A DNA stretch of 64,000 nucleotides, from NCBI RefSeq assembly GCF_000383975.1, contig NZ_KB913017.1, positions 3,076,265 through 3,140,264 on the forward strand, in the 5' to 3' direction. A model generated the notes under the pieces. The model was not told the DNA's origin and did no database searches. It saw nothing but the letters and a program-made list of their open reading frames with translations. Positions 26,570-34,580 of the stretch are shown here, piece after piece. Made by a program: the position numbers and the translations under genes. This stretch comes from Natronorubrum tibetense GA33 (GTDB lineage: Archaea; Halobacteriota; Halobacteria; Halobacteriales; Natrialbaceae). Each line of letters begins with the position of its first letter. The first letter of the stretch is position 1.

Positions 26570-27757
26570 TCAGTGAAGCGCCGATTCGATCGCCGCGTCG
26601 AGATCGTCGATCAGGTCGTCGACGTGTTCGATGCCGACGCTTACGCGGATCAGGCCGTCCGTGAGACCGGCGGCGATGCGCTCCTCGCGGGGGATCGCTG
26701 CGTGAGTCATCGGGGCGGGCTGTTCGATCAGGCTCTCGACGCCGCCGAGGCTCTCCGCGAGCGTGAAGATCTCGGTGTTCGAGACGGCCTCGCTCGCCTC
26801 CTCGAGGCTCGCATCGAGTTCGAAACTCAGCATCCCGCCGAAGTCGTCCATCTGCTCGGCGGCGATCTCGTGACCGGGGTGGGATTCGAGGCCGGGATAA
26901 TAGACGCGGTCGACGTCGGGGTGGTCCTCGAGCCACGCCGCGATCGCGCGGGCGTTCTCGCAGTGGCGGTCCATGCGGACGGGCAGCGTCTTCGTCCCCC
27001 GGAGGACGAGGAAGGATTCGAAGGGGCCGGGCGTCGCACCGACCGAGTTCTGGTAGAATCCGAGTCGCCCATCCAGGTCCTCATCGTTCGTTAGCAAGGC
27101 CCCGCCGACGACGTCCGAGTGACCGCCGAGGTACTTCGTCAGGGAGTGGGAGACGATGTCGGCACCGAGATCTAGCGGCCGCTGGAGGTACGGCGTCGCG
27201 AACGTGTTGTCGATTGCACACAGCGCGTCGTGTGCGTGGGCGATCTCGGCCGCGCCCGCGATGTCGACGATCGACATGAGCGGGTTGGTCGGCGTCTCGA
27301 GCCACAGCAGTTCCGTATTGTCCTGAAACGCGGCCTCGATCTCGTCGAGATCGGTCATATCGACGAAGGAGAACTCGATATCGTACTCCTCGTACACCTG
27401 CGTGAAAATGCGGTGAGTGCCGCCGTAGACGTCGGTGCCCGTAACGACGTGATCGCCGGCCGAAAGGAGGTTGAGGACGGTGTTGATCGAGGCCATGCCG
27501 CTGGCGAACGCGCGGCCGTAGTCGGCGTTCTCGAGGCTCGCGAGGTTCGCCTCGAGATCGGTTCGGGTGGGGTTCCCGGTTCGAGAGTACTCGTAGCCCC
27601 GGTGTTCTCCGGGCGCGTCCTGCTCGTAGGTCGAGTTGGCGTGGATCGGCGTCATCAACGCCCCAGTTTCCGCGTCGGGTTCCTGTCCGGCGTGGATCGA
27701 ACGGGTCTCGAGTCGGTACTGCTCGCCATCGTCGCCGTCGCGCTCGCGGTCGTCCAT
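26570..27757 (-). CDS. Trans-sulfuration PLP enzyme (cystathionine gamma-synthase/lyase family)
   Basis: A 395-residue Cys/Met-metabolism PLP enzyme. Visible: TRSIHAGQEPDAETGA at the N-terminus, YEYSRTGNPTR (phosphate/substrate Tyr and Arg), SGMASINTVL, the EtPTNP motif in WLETPTNPLM, DNTFATPYLQRPL, and the Schiff-base Lys in SHSLTKYLGGHSD. The C-terminal SLGGVESLIEQPAPMTHA is the typical substrate-carboxylate segment. Whether it is a synthase, lyase or methionine gamma-lyase cannot be decided from motifs. ATG 27757 (MDDRERDG) precedes the family's start. Methionine synthase genes lie at 33.6-35.6 kb. Confidence 0.93.
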   Translation of the reverse strand: MDDRERDGDDGEQYRLETRSIHAGQEPDAETGALMTPIHANSTYEQDAPGEHRGYEYSRTGNPTRTDLEANLASLENADYGRAFASGMASINTVLNLLSAGDHVVTGTDVYGGTHRIFTQVYEEYDIEFSFVDMTDLDEIEAAFQDNTELLWLETPTNPLMSIVDIAGAAEIAHAHDALCAIDNTFATPYLQRPLDLGADIVSHSLTKYLGGHSDVVGGALLTNDEDLDGRLGFYQNSVGATPGPFESFLVLRGTKTLPVRMDRHCENARAIAAWLEDHPDVDRVYYPGLESHPGHEIAAEQMDDFGGMLSFELDASLEEASEAVSNTEIFTLAESLGGVESLIEQPAPMTHAAIPREERIAAGLTDGLIRVSVGIEHVDDLIDDLDAAIESALH

Positions 27758-27827
27758 ACCGGGCCCAACGGACTGCAGTGGGGTTACTCTTGCTTTCGAC
27801 GTCGATCGGAACGGGTCGTCGAGATCC

Positions 27828-28514
27828 CTACAGTTGCTGGGGCGTCGTCGACTCGGAGATCGGTTCCGAGACGACGTGATCGACGAGTTTCGCCTCGATC
27901 TTCCGGAGGTGTTCGCCGACCGTCCCGCCGGCGATACCGACCTCGCTGCCGATTTCCTCGTACGTCGTCTCCCGCGGCGAGGCATAGTAGCCGAGATCGA
28001 TCGCCGTTCGAAACAGTCGGCGCTGTTGTGCAGTGAGGGTCGCGAGGAAGACGTTCTCGTCGGGTTCGAACGCCTGTTTCGTCTCGAGAACGATGTCAAC
28101 ATCGTCGGGGACGACGGCCATCGCCCGCTGGAAGGCCGGCTCCGTCGCGAGGTAGGTCACGCGCAGGTCGCCGTCGCGGACGTAGATCATCGGCGGGTCG
28201 AGGAAGACGCGAAACTCGCGGGTGATCCGGAGGAGTGCGTGGACGGTCTCGTTCGGGACGAACAGCGAGCAGAGCAGGATTCGGTCGCCGAAGGCCTCGA
28301 GCCAATAGTCGAACGGACCGAGTTCGTCCGCCACGAACGCCTCGACTCGATCGAACTCGCCGCCCAGTTCGTACAGCACCAACCCGAGTTCGTCGGTCGC
28401 GAGGCGGATCCTGTGAATCGCGACGCGTCTGACTCCCTCCCGCTGGTCGAGTCGCTTCTCGAACGGGTGAAACCACCCGTCCGTCGGAGAGAGCCGAACG
28501 TCGTAGTGCCGCAT
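27828..28514 (-). CDS. HTH-10 (Bat-like) transcriptional regulator
   Basis: A 228-residue haloarchaeal regulator of the bacterioopsin-activator type without PAS or GAF domains. The C-terminal 60 residues form the HTH-10 motif: LTAQQRRLFRTAIDLGYYASPRE, then TTYEEIGSEVGIAGGTVGEHLRKIEAKLV. The N-terminal 150 residues are the mixed alpha/beta sensing region common in this family. It lies about 70 bases upstream of the trans-sulfuration enzyme on the same strand, and may control it (inference). The ATG at 28514 is taken; the signal sensed is unknown. Confidence 0.9.
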   Translation of the reverse strand: MRHYDVRLSPTDGWFHPFEKRLDQREGVRRVAIHRIRLATDELGLVLYELGGEFDRVEAFVADELGPFDYWLEAFGDRILLCSLFVPNETVHALLRITREFRVFLDPPMIYVRDGDLRVTYLATEPAFQRAMAVVPDDVDIVLETKQAFEPDENVFLATLTAQQRRLFRTAIDLGYYASPRETTYEEIGSEVGIAGGTVGEHLRKIEAKLVDHVVSEPISESTTPQQL

Positions 28515-28645
28515 ACCCTACCAACCGGAGCCATTGCCCATAACTATCCGTCCACAAAAGAACGGTTAAGTCGTGGTTTCCCGAACCGGCAAATCTCCCG
28601 ATTCGATGGCCGAGACGGGGGACGAAGGCAGACCGACTCGAGTTC

Positions 28646-28729
28646 TATAGTAGCCACTGAAAGTCAATGCACACCTGATCGCACGACAGCTGTGCGATCA
28701 GTGTGTACATCGTTTCAGTTGTTACTATA
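28646..28729. repeat. 84-bp palindromic intergenic repeat, family B copy 1
   Basis: Outer arms tatagtagccactgaaa (28646-28662) and tttcagttgttactata (28713-28729) are inverted copies with two mismatches. A perfect 10-bp inner stem CTGATCGCAC/GTGCGATCAG surrounds a seven-base loop. Related elements are at 48151-48232 and, as a half, at 29763-29793. Together with the L21e promoter it fills the 349-base gap 28515-28863; nothing else is evident there. Confidence 0.75.
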
Positions 28730-28825
28730 CCCCCGGTGGGATCACCACTGGGATGAGAGTCCGTTCCGGAGGTGTCGGTCCGTGTGGACGAGTGCCGATG
28801 TGGAAACGGTGGCCGGAAGACGTGC

Positions 28826-28836
28826 GTTTTATAACC
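28826..28836 (+). promoter_or_regulatory. TATA box of the L21e-RpoF operon
   Basis: The box gttttataacc lies 28-38 bases before the L21e ATG at 28864, the normal archaeal distance for a short-leader message. It probably drives the ribosomal/RNA-polymerase unit. A separate downstream promoter is possible at DUF655 because a repeat-filled gap follows RpoF. Confidence 0.6.
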
Positions 28837-28863
28837 ATCACCGCTCAAGAGGGCCGTACGACT

Positions 28864-29172
28864 ATGCCACACTCTAATGGCCCTCGTCAAGGAACCCGGA
28901 GAAAACTCGCGAACGCTCCTCGAGACCGCGGTACGTCGCCGCCACAGCGAGCGATCCAGGAGTACGAGAACGGAGAGAAAGTCCACCTGAAGATCGACCC
29001 GAGCGTTCCGAACGGACGCTACCACCCGCGCTTCGACGGACAGACCGGCGAAGTCGTCGGCAAACAGGGCGACGCTTTCAAGGTACAGATCAGCGACCGC
29101 GGAAAGGAGAAGACGCTGATCGTCACCGCGGCACACATGCGCGCACAGAACCAGGACAAAAACCGGATCTGA
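28864..29172 (+). CDS. rpl21e: 50S ribosomal protein L21e
   Basis: A 102-residue archaeal ribosomal protein L21e, basic as expected for an rRNA-binding protein. The start [20 protein letters not shown] and the block [20 protein letters not shown] are diagnostic. It opens the conserved archaeal run L21e-RpoF-DUF655-KsgA. ATG 28864 is fixed by the family's N-terminus. The RpoF gene begins six bases after its stop. Confidence 0.96.
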   Translation: MPHSNGPRQGTRRKLANAPRDRGTSPPQRAIQEYENGEKVHLKIDPSVPNGRYHPRFDGQTGEVVGKQGDAFKVQISDRGKEKTLIVTAAHMRAQNQDKNRI

Positions 29173-29178
29173 GCCAGG

Positions 29179-29535
29179 ATGACGATCTTCAAAGAGATCG
29201 TCGACGAGGAGTTCCTGACGGTCTCGGAGACGAAGGAGCTACTCGCCGACATCGAAGCCGAACGCGCGATGGACGAAGAGCGAGAGCTGCGCTACGAACT
29301 CGCGCGAGCGATCGAACACGTCAACCGTTTTACGGTCTTGGAGCCAGAAGAGGCCCAGGACCTCGTCGACGACCTGCAGGAACTCGAGAAAGTCGACGAG
29401 CCCACGGCGTACAAGATCGCGAACCTCTTGCCGCGCAACCGTGACGAACTTCGTTCGGTGTACGCCCAGCAGCGGTACTCGCTGTCGGGCGACGAACTCG
29501 ACGAGATTCTCAACGTCCTCGCGCAGTACGTCTGA
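29179..29535 (+). CDS. rpoF: DNA-directed RNA polymerase subunit F (Rpb4)
   Basis: A 118-residue archaeal RpoF, the Rpb4 homologue that forms the polymerase stalk with RpoE. It begins MTIFKEIVDEEFLTVSETKELL and ends with the HRDC-like helical part (YKIANLLPRNRDELRSVYAQQR). It follows L21e by six bases, as in other euryarchaea. The last base of its stop codon coincides with the first base of a family A palindromic repeat. Confidence 0.95.
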   Translation: MTIFKEIVDEEFLTVSETKELLADIEAERAMDEERELRYELARAIEHVNRFTVLEPEEAQDLVDDLQELEKVDEPTAYKIANLLPRNRDELRSVYAQQRYSLSGDELDEILNVLAQYV

Positions 29536-29616
29536 TACTGTCTGCTGTACGTCATTTCCGGTAGGACCGCGAACCGTCCTGCGGCCCCACCGACAACTCG
29601 GTACAGCAAACCGTAT
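29535..29616. repeat. 82-bp palindromic intergenic repeat, family A copy 2
   Basis: Arms atactgtctgctgta (29535-29549) and tacagcaaaccgtat (29602-29616) are inverted with few mismatches. The central word ccgtcctgcgg is identical to the copy at 10316-10396, and overall length and layout agree. It starts at the last base of the rpoF stop codon, so it may sit in the 3' end of the mRNA. The gap 29536-29871 holds this copy, a half copy of family B and the DUF655 promoter region. Confidence 0.75.
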
Positions 29617-29762
29617 GAGCCAGCGCCGTTCGGGGCGTGCGTTTTCTGGCGACGACGGTTCGGTACGACCCGAGCAGTCGCATTTCGAGCCATCGTCGGC
29701 GATTGGACCTGCCACTGATCCGGTTCGACCGTCACGCCCGCGGGTCGCCAACCGGAGCGATC

Positions 29763-29793
29763 GGGTGTACACTGACTTCCAGTGGCTACTATA
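29763..29793 (-). repeat. Half copy of palindromic repeat family B
   Basis: Read on the minus strand, 29793-29763 begins tatagtagccactgg and continues to a gtgtaca word, matching the left arm of the elements at 28646 and 48151. The inner stem and the other arm are missing, so it is a truncated copy. It lies about 80 bases before the DUF655 start. Confidence 0.6.
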
Positions 29794-29871
29794 CGATGGC
29801 CGGGCACGGCAGTTCCCGTCCCACGATGGCGGGCCGACTCTTTAAGTACGCCCTCGACGTATTCAAAACCA

Positions 29872-30468
29872 ATGAGCGAAGCCGACAGCGACGGGACGGA
29901 TGTCCGCCGCGCAGTCGTGTTGGACTATCTCGCACACGGGCTCTCGGACGACGGCCGGCCACAGTACGAGAAGTCACCAGCAGGATACGCCCTCGGAATC
30001 GACGATTTCCAGCTCTATCAGGTCGCTTTCGACGAAGAGGAGCGACTCACGATCGGGAGCGAAGTCGTCGTCGAGCCGCCGGGCGAGCGCGAGATCGTGA
30101 CCGAAGCCCACCGGGTCGACTACGAGAACCTCTCCTCCGGTGCCCAGACGGAACTCGAGTACGTCGTCGCCGACCTCGTCGAGGAGGACGAACAGCGGTT
30201 CGTCGACTTCTACAACGACGCCCAGCCGATCACGCTGCGTCTCCACCAGCTCAATCTCCTGCCGGGGATCGGGAAGAAACTCCGCAACGGGATCCTCGAC
30301 GAACGCAAGCGCAAGCCCTTCGAGAGCTTCGAGGAGCTTTCGGAACGCGTCTCCGGACTCCACGATCCCGACGAGGTGTTAGTCGAGCGCATCCTCGAGG
30401 AACTGCGCGACGACGACCTCAAATACCAGACGTTCGTCGGGCGGCGCGAGCAGGAACAGAACCAGTAA
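29872..30468 (+). CDS. DUF655 family nucleic-acid-binding protein
   Basis: A 198-residue archaeal DUF655 protein. The N-terminal half (VVLDYLAHGLSDDGRP, DDFQLYQVAF, TIGSEVVVEP) matches the OB-like part of the family. The C-terminal half has a helix-hairpin-helix motif, LHQLNLLPGIGKKLRNGILDERK, suggesting RNA or DNA contact. Position between RpoF and KsgA is conserved in archaea and points to rRNA or ribosome work. ATG 29872 (MSEADSDG) is preferred to the earlier in-frame ATG because the latter lies in the intergenic repeat zone. KsgA follows after 64 bases. Confidence 0.92.
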   Translation: MSEADSDGTDVRRAVVLDYLAHGLSDDGRPQYEKSPAGYALGIDDFQLYQVAFDEEERLTIGSEVVVEPPGEREIVTEAHRVDYENLSSGAQTELEYVVADLVEEDEQRFVDFYNDAQPITLRLHQLNLLPGIGKKLRNGILDERKRKPFESFEELSERVSGLHDPDEVLVERILEELRDDDLKYQTFVGRREQEQNQ

Positions 30469-30532
30469 CTACTTTTCGACGCCAAATCCGCGAGACGGTG
30501 CGTTTACACCGCCCCCATCCGTAGCGCAGCCA

Positions 30533-31438
30533 ATGAGAGACCCAGACGGACTGATCGCGCGGGCGGGCGTCCGCGGCGATCCGGACCGCGATCAGCACTT
30601 TCTCGTCGACGACCGCGTCCTTGATCGACTGCCGACGTATCTTGAGAGCGAGGCGCAACGCGCCTCGGATGAAGCGAGCGGGGATTCCCCGCGAGCCGAT
30701 GAGATCGACGCCGACACCTCCCACCTGCTCGAGATCGGCGGCGGAACGGGCGCGCTGACGGACCGCCTGCTGGCGATGGGTGACGAGGACGACGAAGTTA
30801 CGGTCGTAGAGCGGGACCGGAAACTCGCTGGGTTCCTGCAGGAGGAGTTCCGCGAGGAGATCGATGCGGGCCGGCTGACCGTAATCGAGGGCGACGCCCT
30901 CGAGGTCGACCTTCCCGACTTTACGGCCTCTGTATCCAATCTTCCCTACGGCGTCTCGAGCGAGATTACGTTCCGACTCCTGCCCGAAAAACGGCCGCTG
31001 GTGTTGATGTTCCAACAGGAGTTTGCCGAGCGGATGGTCGCCGGACCCGGAACGCCCGAGTACGGCCGCCTCTCCGTCTCGACCCAGCACTACGCGGACG
31101 CCGAACTCGTCGAGTCCATCCCGAAAGAGGCATTCTCGCCGCCGCCGGCCGTCCAGAGCGCGGTCGTCAGACTCGAGCCCCGCGATCCGGACTACGAGGT
31201 CGACGACGAGGACTTTTTCCTGCGGTTCGTCAAAGCGCTGTTTACCCAGCGCCGGAAAACGATCCGGAACGGGATTCGGAACACGGCCCATATCTCGGGG
31301 CTCGAAGCGCCCGACGCAGTCGTCGAGGCGGCCGACGAGGAGATCCTCCAGAAGCGTGCCGGCGCGATGACACCGGTGGAGTTCGCGGCGCTGGCCGAAC
31401 TCGCCGCCGCTGTCAGCGAAGTAGGCGAGGGACAGTAA
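30533..31438 (+). CDS. ksgA: 16S rRNA dimethyladenosine transferase KsgA/RsmA
   Basis: A 301-residue SAM-dependent rRNA adenine dimethylase that modifies the 3'-terminal hairpin adenines of 16S rRNA. Seen: the N-terminal GVRGDPDRDQHFLVDDRVLD, motif I EIGGGTGALTDRL, acidic motif II VVERD, and the catalytic NLPYGVSSE (NLPY). The C-terminal region (LFTQRRKTIRNGIRN) is the rRNA-binding lobe. Archaeal homologues have this size. It is part of the L21e-RpoF-DUF655-KsgA run. Confidence 0.95.
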   Translation: MRDPDGLIARAGVRGDPDRDQHFLVDDRVLDRLPTYLESEAQRASDEASGDSPRADEIDADTSHLLEIGGGTGALTDRLLAMGDEDDEVTVVERDRKLAGFLQEEFREEIDAGRLTVIEGDALEVDLPDFTASVSNLPYGVSSEITFRLLPEKRPLVLMFQQEFAERMVAGPGTPEYGRLSVSTQHYADAELVESIPKEAFSPPPAVQSAVVRLEPRDPDYEVDDEDFFLRFVKALFTQRRKTIRNGIRNTAHISGLEAPDAVVEAADEEILQKRAGAMTPVEFAALAELAAAVSEVGEGQ

Positions 31439-31546
31439 GGCCGTGGCGGCCACGTTCAATCGGACGGGAACCGTTGGCAGTATCGACACCGACCGACGGA
31501 TACTCGTAGCTACGCGGACGACAGCCTCGAGAGACGACGACCACCT

Positions 31547-32761
31547 ATGTCCGAGATACTGATGGGGTTCGACTGGCTGTCGAACGTCTTCGAGACGACC
31601 AACGGCAGGCTCGCGGTCACGTTCGCAGCGGTCGGCGTCCTGCTCGTCGTCCTGCTCTCCTACCGCCAGCTACAGGGCTGGCTCATCGAGCGAACGCGAC
31701 CGCTGTACAGCGACATCATCTCGATGGGCGTATTGATTTTGACCTGTCTACTCAGTCTCGCAATCGTCCTTGGCGTCTGGGACCAGACCAGCGAAATTCA
31801 GTCGATTTACACAGATCTGGATCTCGGTAGCGACGTCATCGCGCGCGGCGTGTTCACGTTCGTTCTCGTTATCGGGACGCTCATCGTGACCCGATTCGTC
31901 CGCCGAGTGCTCCAGGAGGTGCTCGCCTCGGCGACGGCCGTCACCGACCATCAGCGAGAGATCACGCATCGACTCTCCCAGGTGCTGATCTGGTCAGTGT
32001 CGCTCATCATCGTTCTGGGCGTCTGGGTCGACGACCTCGGCGGCCTGCTCGTCGGGGCCGGGTTCGCCGGTATCGTCATCGGTATGGCCGCCCGACAGAC
32101 GCTCGGCACGGTCATCGCGGGCTTCGTCCTGATGTTCGATCGACCGTTCGAGATCGGTGACTGGATCGAGGTTGACGACGAGGAAGGGATCGTCACCGAC
32201 ATCTCGATCGTCAACACTCGCCTCCAGTCGTTCGACGGCGAGTACATCATGATCCCCAACGACCTCATCTCCTCGAGTATGGTGACCAATCGGTCGAAAC
32301 GCGGCCGACTGCGCATCGAAGTCGACGTCGGCGTCGATTACTCGACGGACGTCGAGCGAGCCGCCGAGATCGCGAGGGCGGAAGTCGAGGAGCTCGACGA
32401 ATCGCTGACGGCACCGTCACCGCAAGTCATTACGAAGGAGTTCGCCGACTCGGCGGTCGTGCTGGGCGTGCGATTCTGGATCGACAACCCCAGCGCCCGC
32501 CGGTTCTCGAAGTCGAAGACGGCCGCGATTCACGCGATCAAGCGCGCCTTCGAGGACGAGGGGGTCAAGATCCCGTACCCGCAGCGCGAACTGACCGGCC
32601 GAGCCGAAACCGGTGGGTTCCGGATCGCCGAGGACGATAATCGAGACGCGGGTGACTCCTCGCTAAATCCCCAGGACAACGATATCGACGATTCAGCGGA
32701 CGACAGGATCGAGGAACCGAAACGGGAGAGTCAGGCGGGAACGCCCGCGGAGGACGACTGA
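31547..32761 (+). CDS. Mechanosensitive channel, MscS family
   Basis: A 404-residue small-conductance mechanosensitive channel. About four N-terminal helices are followed by the pore-lining TM3, seen as GGLLVGAGFAGIVIGMAARQ with TLGTVIAGFVLMFDRPFEIGDWIEV. Then comes the beta domain and alpha/beta C-terminal domain (KEFADSAVVLGVRFWID), ending in an acidic tail. It releases solutes on osmotic downshock and is common in haloarchaea. Its TGA overlaps the ATG of the next gene by one base, so the two are translationally coupled. Confidence 0.93.
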   Translation: MSEILMGFDWLSNVFETTNGRLAVTFAAVGVLLVVLLSYRQLQGWLIERTRPLYSDIISMGVLILTCLLSLAIVLGVWDQTSEIQSIYTDLDLGSDVIARGVFTFVLVIGTLIVTRFVRRVLQEVLASATAVTDHQREITHRLSQVLIWSVSLIIVLGVWVDDLGGLLVGAGFAGIVIGMAARQTLGTVIAGFVLMFDRPFEIGDWIEVDDEEGIVTDISIVNTRLQSFDGEYIMIPNDLISSSMVTNRSKRGRLRIEVDVGVDYSTDVERAAEIARAEVEELDESLTAPSPQVITKEFADSAVVLGVRFWIDNPSARRFSKSKTAAIHAIKRAFEDEGVKIPYPQRELTGRAETGGFRIAEDDNRDAGDSSLNPQDNDIDDSADDRIEEPKRESQAGTPAEDD

Positions 32762-33393
32762 TGGGGCTCGAGGACCGACGCGGCGTCGATACGGACGTCT
32801 ACCAGCCAGCTGAGGACTCCCACCTGCTCGCACAGGCAGCCTGCGATCGGCTTACGGACGATGGCAACGGGACGCGAGATGACGAGACGCGAAACGACGA
32901 ACCGCGAGACGGAGCGACCGGACCGCTCGTCCTTGAGGTCGGCACCGGCTCCGGTTACGTTGCGGGCCGGATCGACGCGGAGACGAGCGCGCGCGTAGTC
33001 GCCGCGGATCTGAACCCACACGCGGTTCGGCAGGCTCGCGAGAAGGGCCTCGAGGCGGTCCGTGCCGACCTTGTCGCGCCCTTCGCCGACGGCGCGTTCG
33101 ACGCCGTCGTCTTCAACCCGCCGTACCTCCCGACGGACCCGGAAAACGAGTGGGACGACTGGATGGAACGCGCCCTGTCGGGCGGCGAGGACGGTCGGGC
33201 CGTCATCGACCCCTTCCTCTCCCGCGTCGGTCGCGTGCTCGCACCTGACGGTGTCGTTTACCTGCTCGTCAGCAGCCTGACGGGGGTCGACGAGGTCGTC
33301 GAGGAGGCCGGCGAACACGGGTTCAGCGCCGTGGCGATTGCGGACGACTCCTTCCCCTTCGAGACGCTGACGGTGCTCGAACTACTTCGCTAA
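32761..33393 (+). CDS. HemK2/PrmC-like class I methyltransferase
   Basis: A 210-residue SAM-dependent methyltransferase. Motif I is LEVGTGSGYVAGRID, and the catalytic NPPYLPTDPENE motif is the N-P-P-Y of HemK/PrmC/Mtq2 glutamine methylators, here with the PEN continuation typical of the short archaeal/eukaryotic Mtq2 type. The N-terminal YQPAEDSHLLAQAA also fits. The target is probably the GGQ glutamine of aRF1, by family knowledge. An Asp/Arg insert (around residues 38-58) precedes motif I. Its start overlaps the stop of the MscS gene (TGATG). Confidence 0.9.
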   Translation: MGLEDRRGVDTDVYQPAEDSHLLAQAACDRLTDDGNGTRDDETRNDEPRDGATGPLVLEVGTGSGYVAGRIDAETSARVVAADLNPHAVRQAREKGLEAVRADLVAPFADGAFDAVVFNPPYLPTDPENEWDDWMERALSGGEDGRAVIDPFLSRVGRVLAPDGVVYLLVSSLTGVDEVVEEAGEHGFSAVAIADDSFPFETLTVLELLR

Positions 33394-33575
33394 CCGCGAC
33401 CGCACCATATCGACCAGCAGTCGGAACTACCGGCGGACGCTGGAACTACCGCGGAGGACGCGTACAGCTATCACGCCCGCCGAAAGCGCGGTAACGGAAA
33501 CCTCGTGAGAATTACTGTCGTGTATTAACGAGGATGGAAAATATTAAGCGTCGGTATAGCCTAGCCGCATCCACG

Positions 33576-34580
33576 ATGACTGAGTACGTTTCGACCACGC
33601 CGGGACTCTTTCCGCTCCCGGACTGGGCGAAAGACGACCTCTCGGACCTGAAGGGACACCAGAAACACGATCTCATCGGCGGCGACGAAGGCGGCGAGAT
33701 CGCTACCGCCTACGAGAACGCACGTATCGACGTGATCGAGGACCAGCAAGAGGCCGGTCTCGACCGAATCGTCGAGGGACAACTCCGGTGGGACGACATG
33801 CTCGCCCACCCGCTGGCCGTCCACGACGCCGTCGAAACCCGCGGCATCGTCCGCTACTACGACAACAACAACTTCTACCGAGAGCCGGTGGTCTCCGGCG
33901 ACCTCGAGTTCTCGGGAGACGTGGCGAACGAACTCGAGGCCGCAAGCGAGTTGATCGACGGCGACGACCTGCAGGCCGTCCTCCCCGGCCCGTACTCGCT
34001 GGCCGAGCTCGCCACCGACGAACAGTACGGCGACGACGCCGAGTTCCTCAGCGCCATCGCGGACTTCCTCGCGGGCGAGGTCGACGCCTTCCCCGCCCAC
34101 GAGACGCTGTTCCTGCTCGAGCCATCCCTCGTCGAGGAGCCGCCGGAAGACGGTGCCGACGAGCGCGCGAGCGAGGCGATCGACCGGGTCGCGAGCGCGA
34201 CCGACGCCGACGTCGTCGTCCAGCCCTACTGGGGCGCACTCGAGGAGAAAGTCTACGCCCACCTGCTCGACGCCGATATCGACGCGGTCGGCTTCGACTT
34301 CGTCGCGAACCAGGACGACAACATCTACAACATTCAGGAGTACGGCGCGACCGGCGACATCTCGCTCGGACTCGCCGACGGCCAGAACACGCTCGTCGAG
34401 GATCCCGAAGCGATCCGCGACCGCGTCGACTGGGTCGAAGACCAACTGCAGGTCACCGAGTTCGAGACGGTCTACCTGACCACGAACACGGAGACGTTCT
34501 ACCTGCCGTACGCGAAGTACCAGGAGAAACTCGAGGCGCTTGCCGAAGCCGCGGATCTCGCGGAGGTGACAGCCGCATGA
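33576..34580 (+). CDS. MetE-like protein lacking the zinc ligands (N-terminal half-like partner)
   Basis: A 334-residue TIM-barrel protein of the cobalamin-independent methionine synthase family. At the place of the zinc His-x-Cys it has VVQPYWG, and the last ligand region reads YLTTNTETFYLPY rather than a Cys motif, so it cannot bind the catalytic zinc. In E. coli MetE a degenerate N-terminal barrel precedes the catalytic one; here the two barrels may be separate genes. ATG 33576 is chosen because a TATA-like aaaatatta (33537-33545) lies about 30 bases upstream. The next gene starts inside its stop (ATGA overlap). Confidence 0.85.
   Translation: MTEYVSTTPGLFPLPDWAKDDLSDLKGHQKHDLIGGDEGGEIATAYENARIDVIEDQQEAGLDRIVEGQLRWDDMLAHPLAVHDAVETRGIVRYYDNNNFYREPVVSGDLEFSGDVANELEAASELIDGDDLQAVLPGPYSLAELATDEQYGDDAEFLSAIADFLAGEVDAFPAHETLFLLEPSLVEEPPEDGADERASEAIDRVASATDADVVVQPYWGALEEKVYAHLLDADIDAVGFDFVANQDDNIYNIQEYGATGDISLGLADGQNTLVEDPEAIRDRVDWVEDQLQVTEFETVYLTTNTETFYLPYAKYQEKLEALAEAADLAEVTAA

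Noticed and set aside
28753-28863. Upstream extension of L21e
   Set aside because: The family starts at [10 protein letters not shown], and the TATA box at 28826 lies inside the extension.
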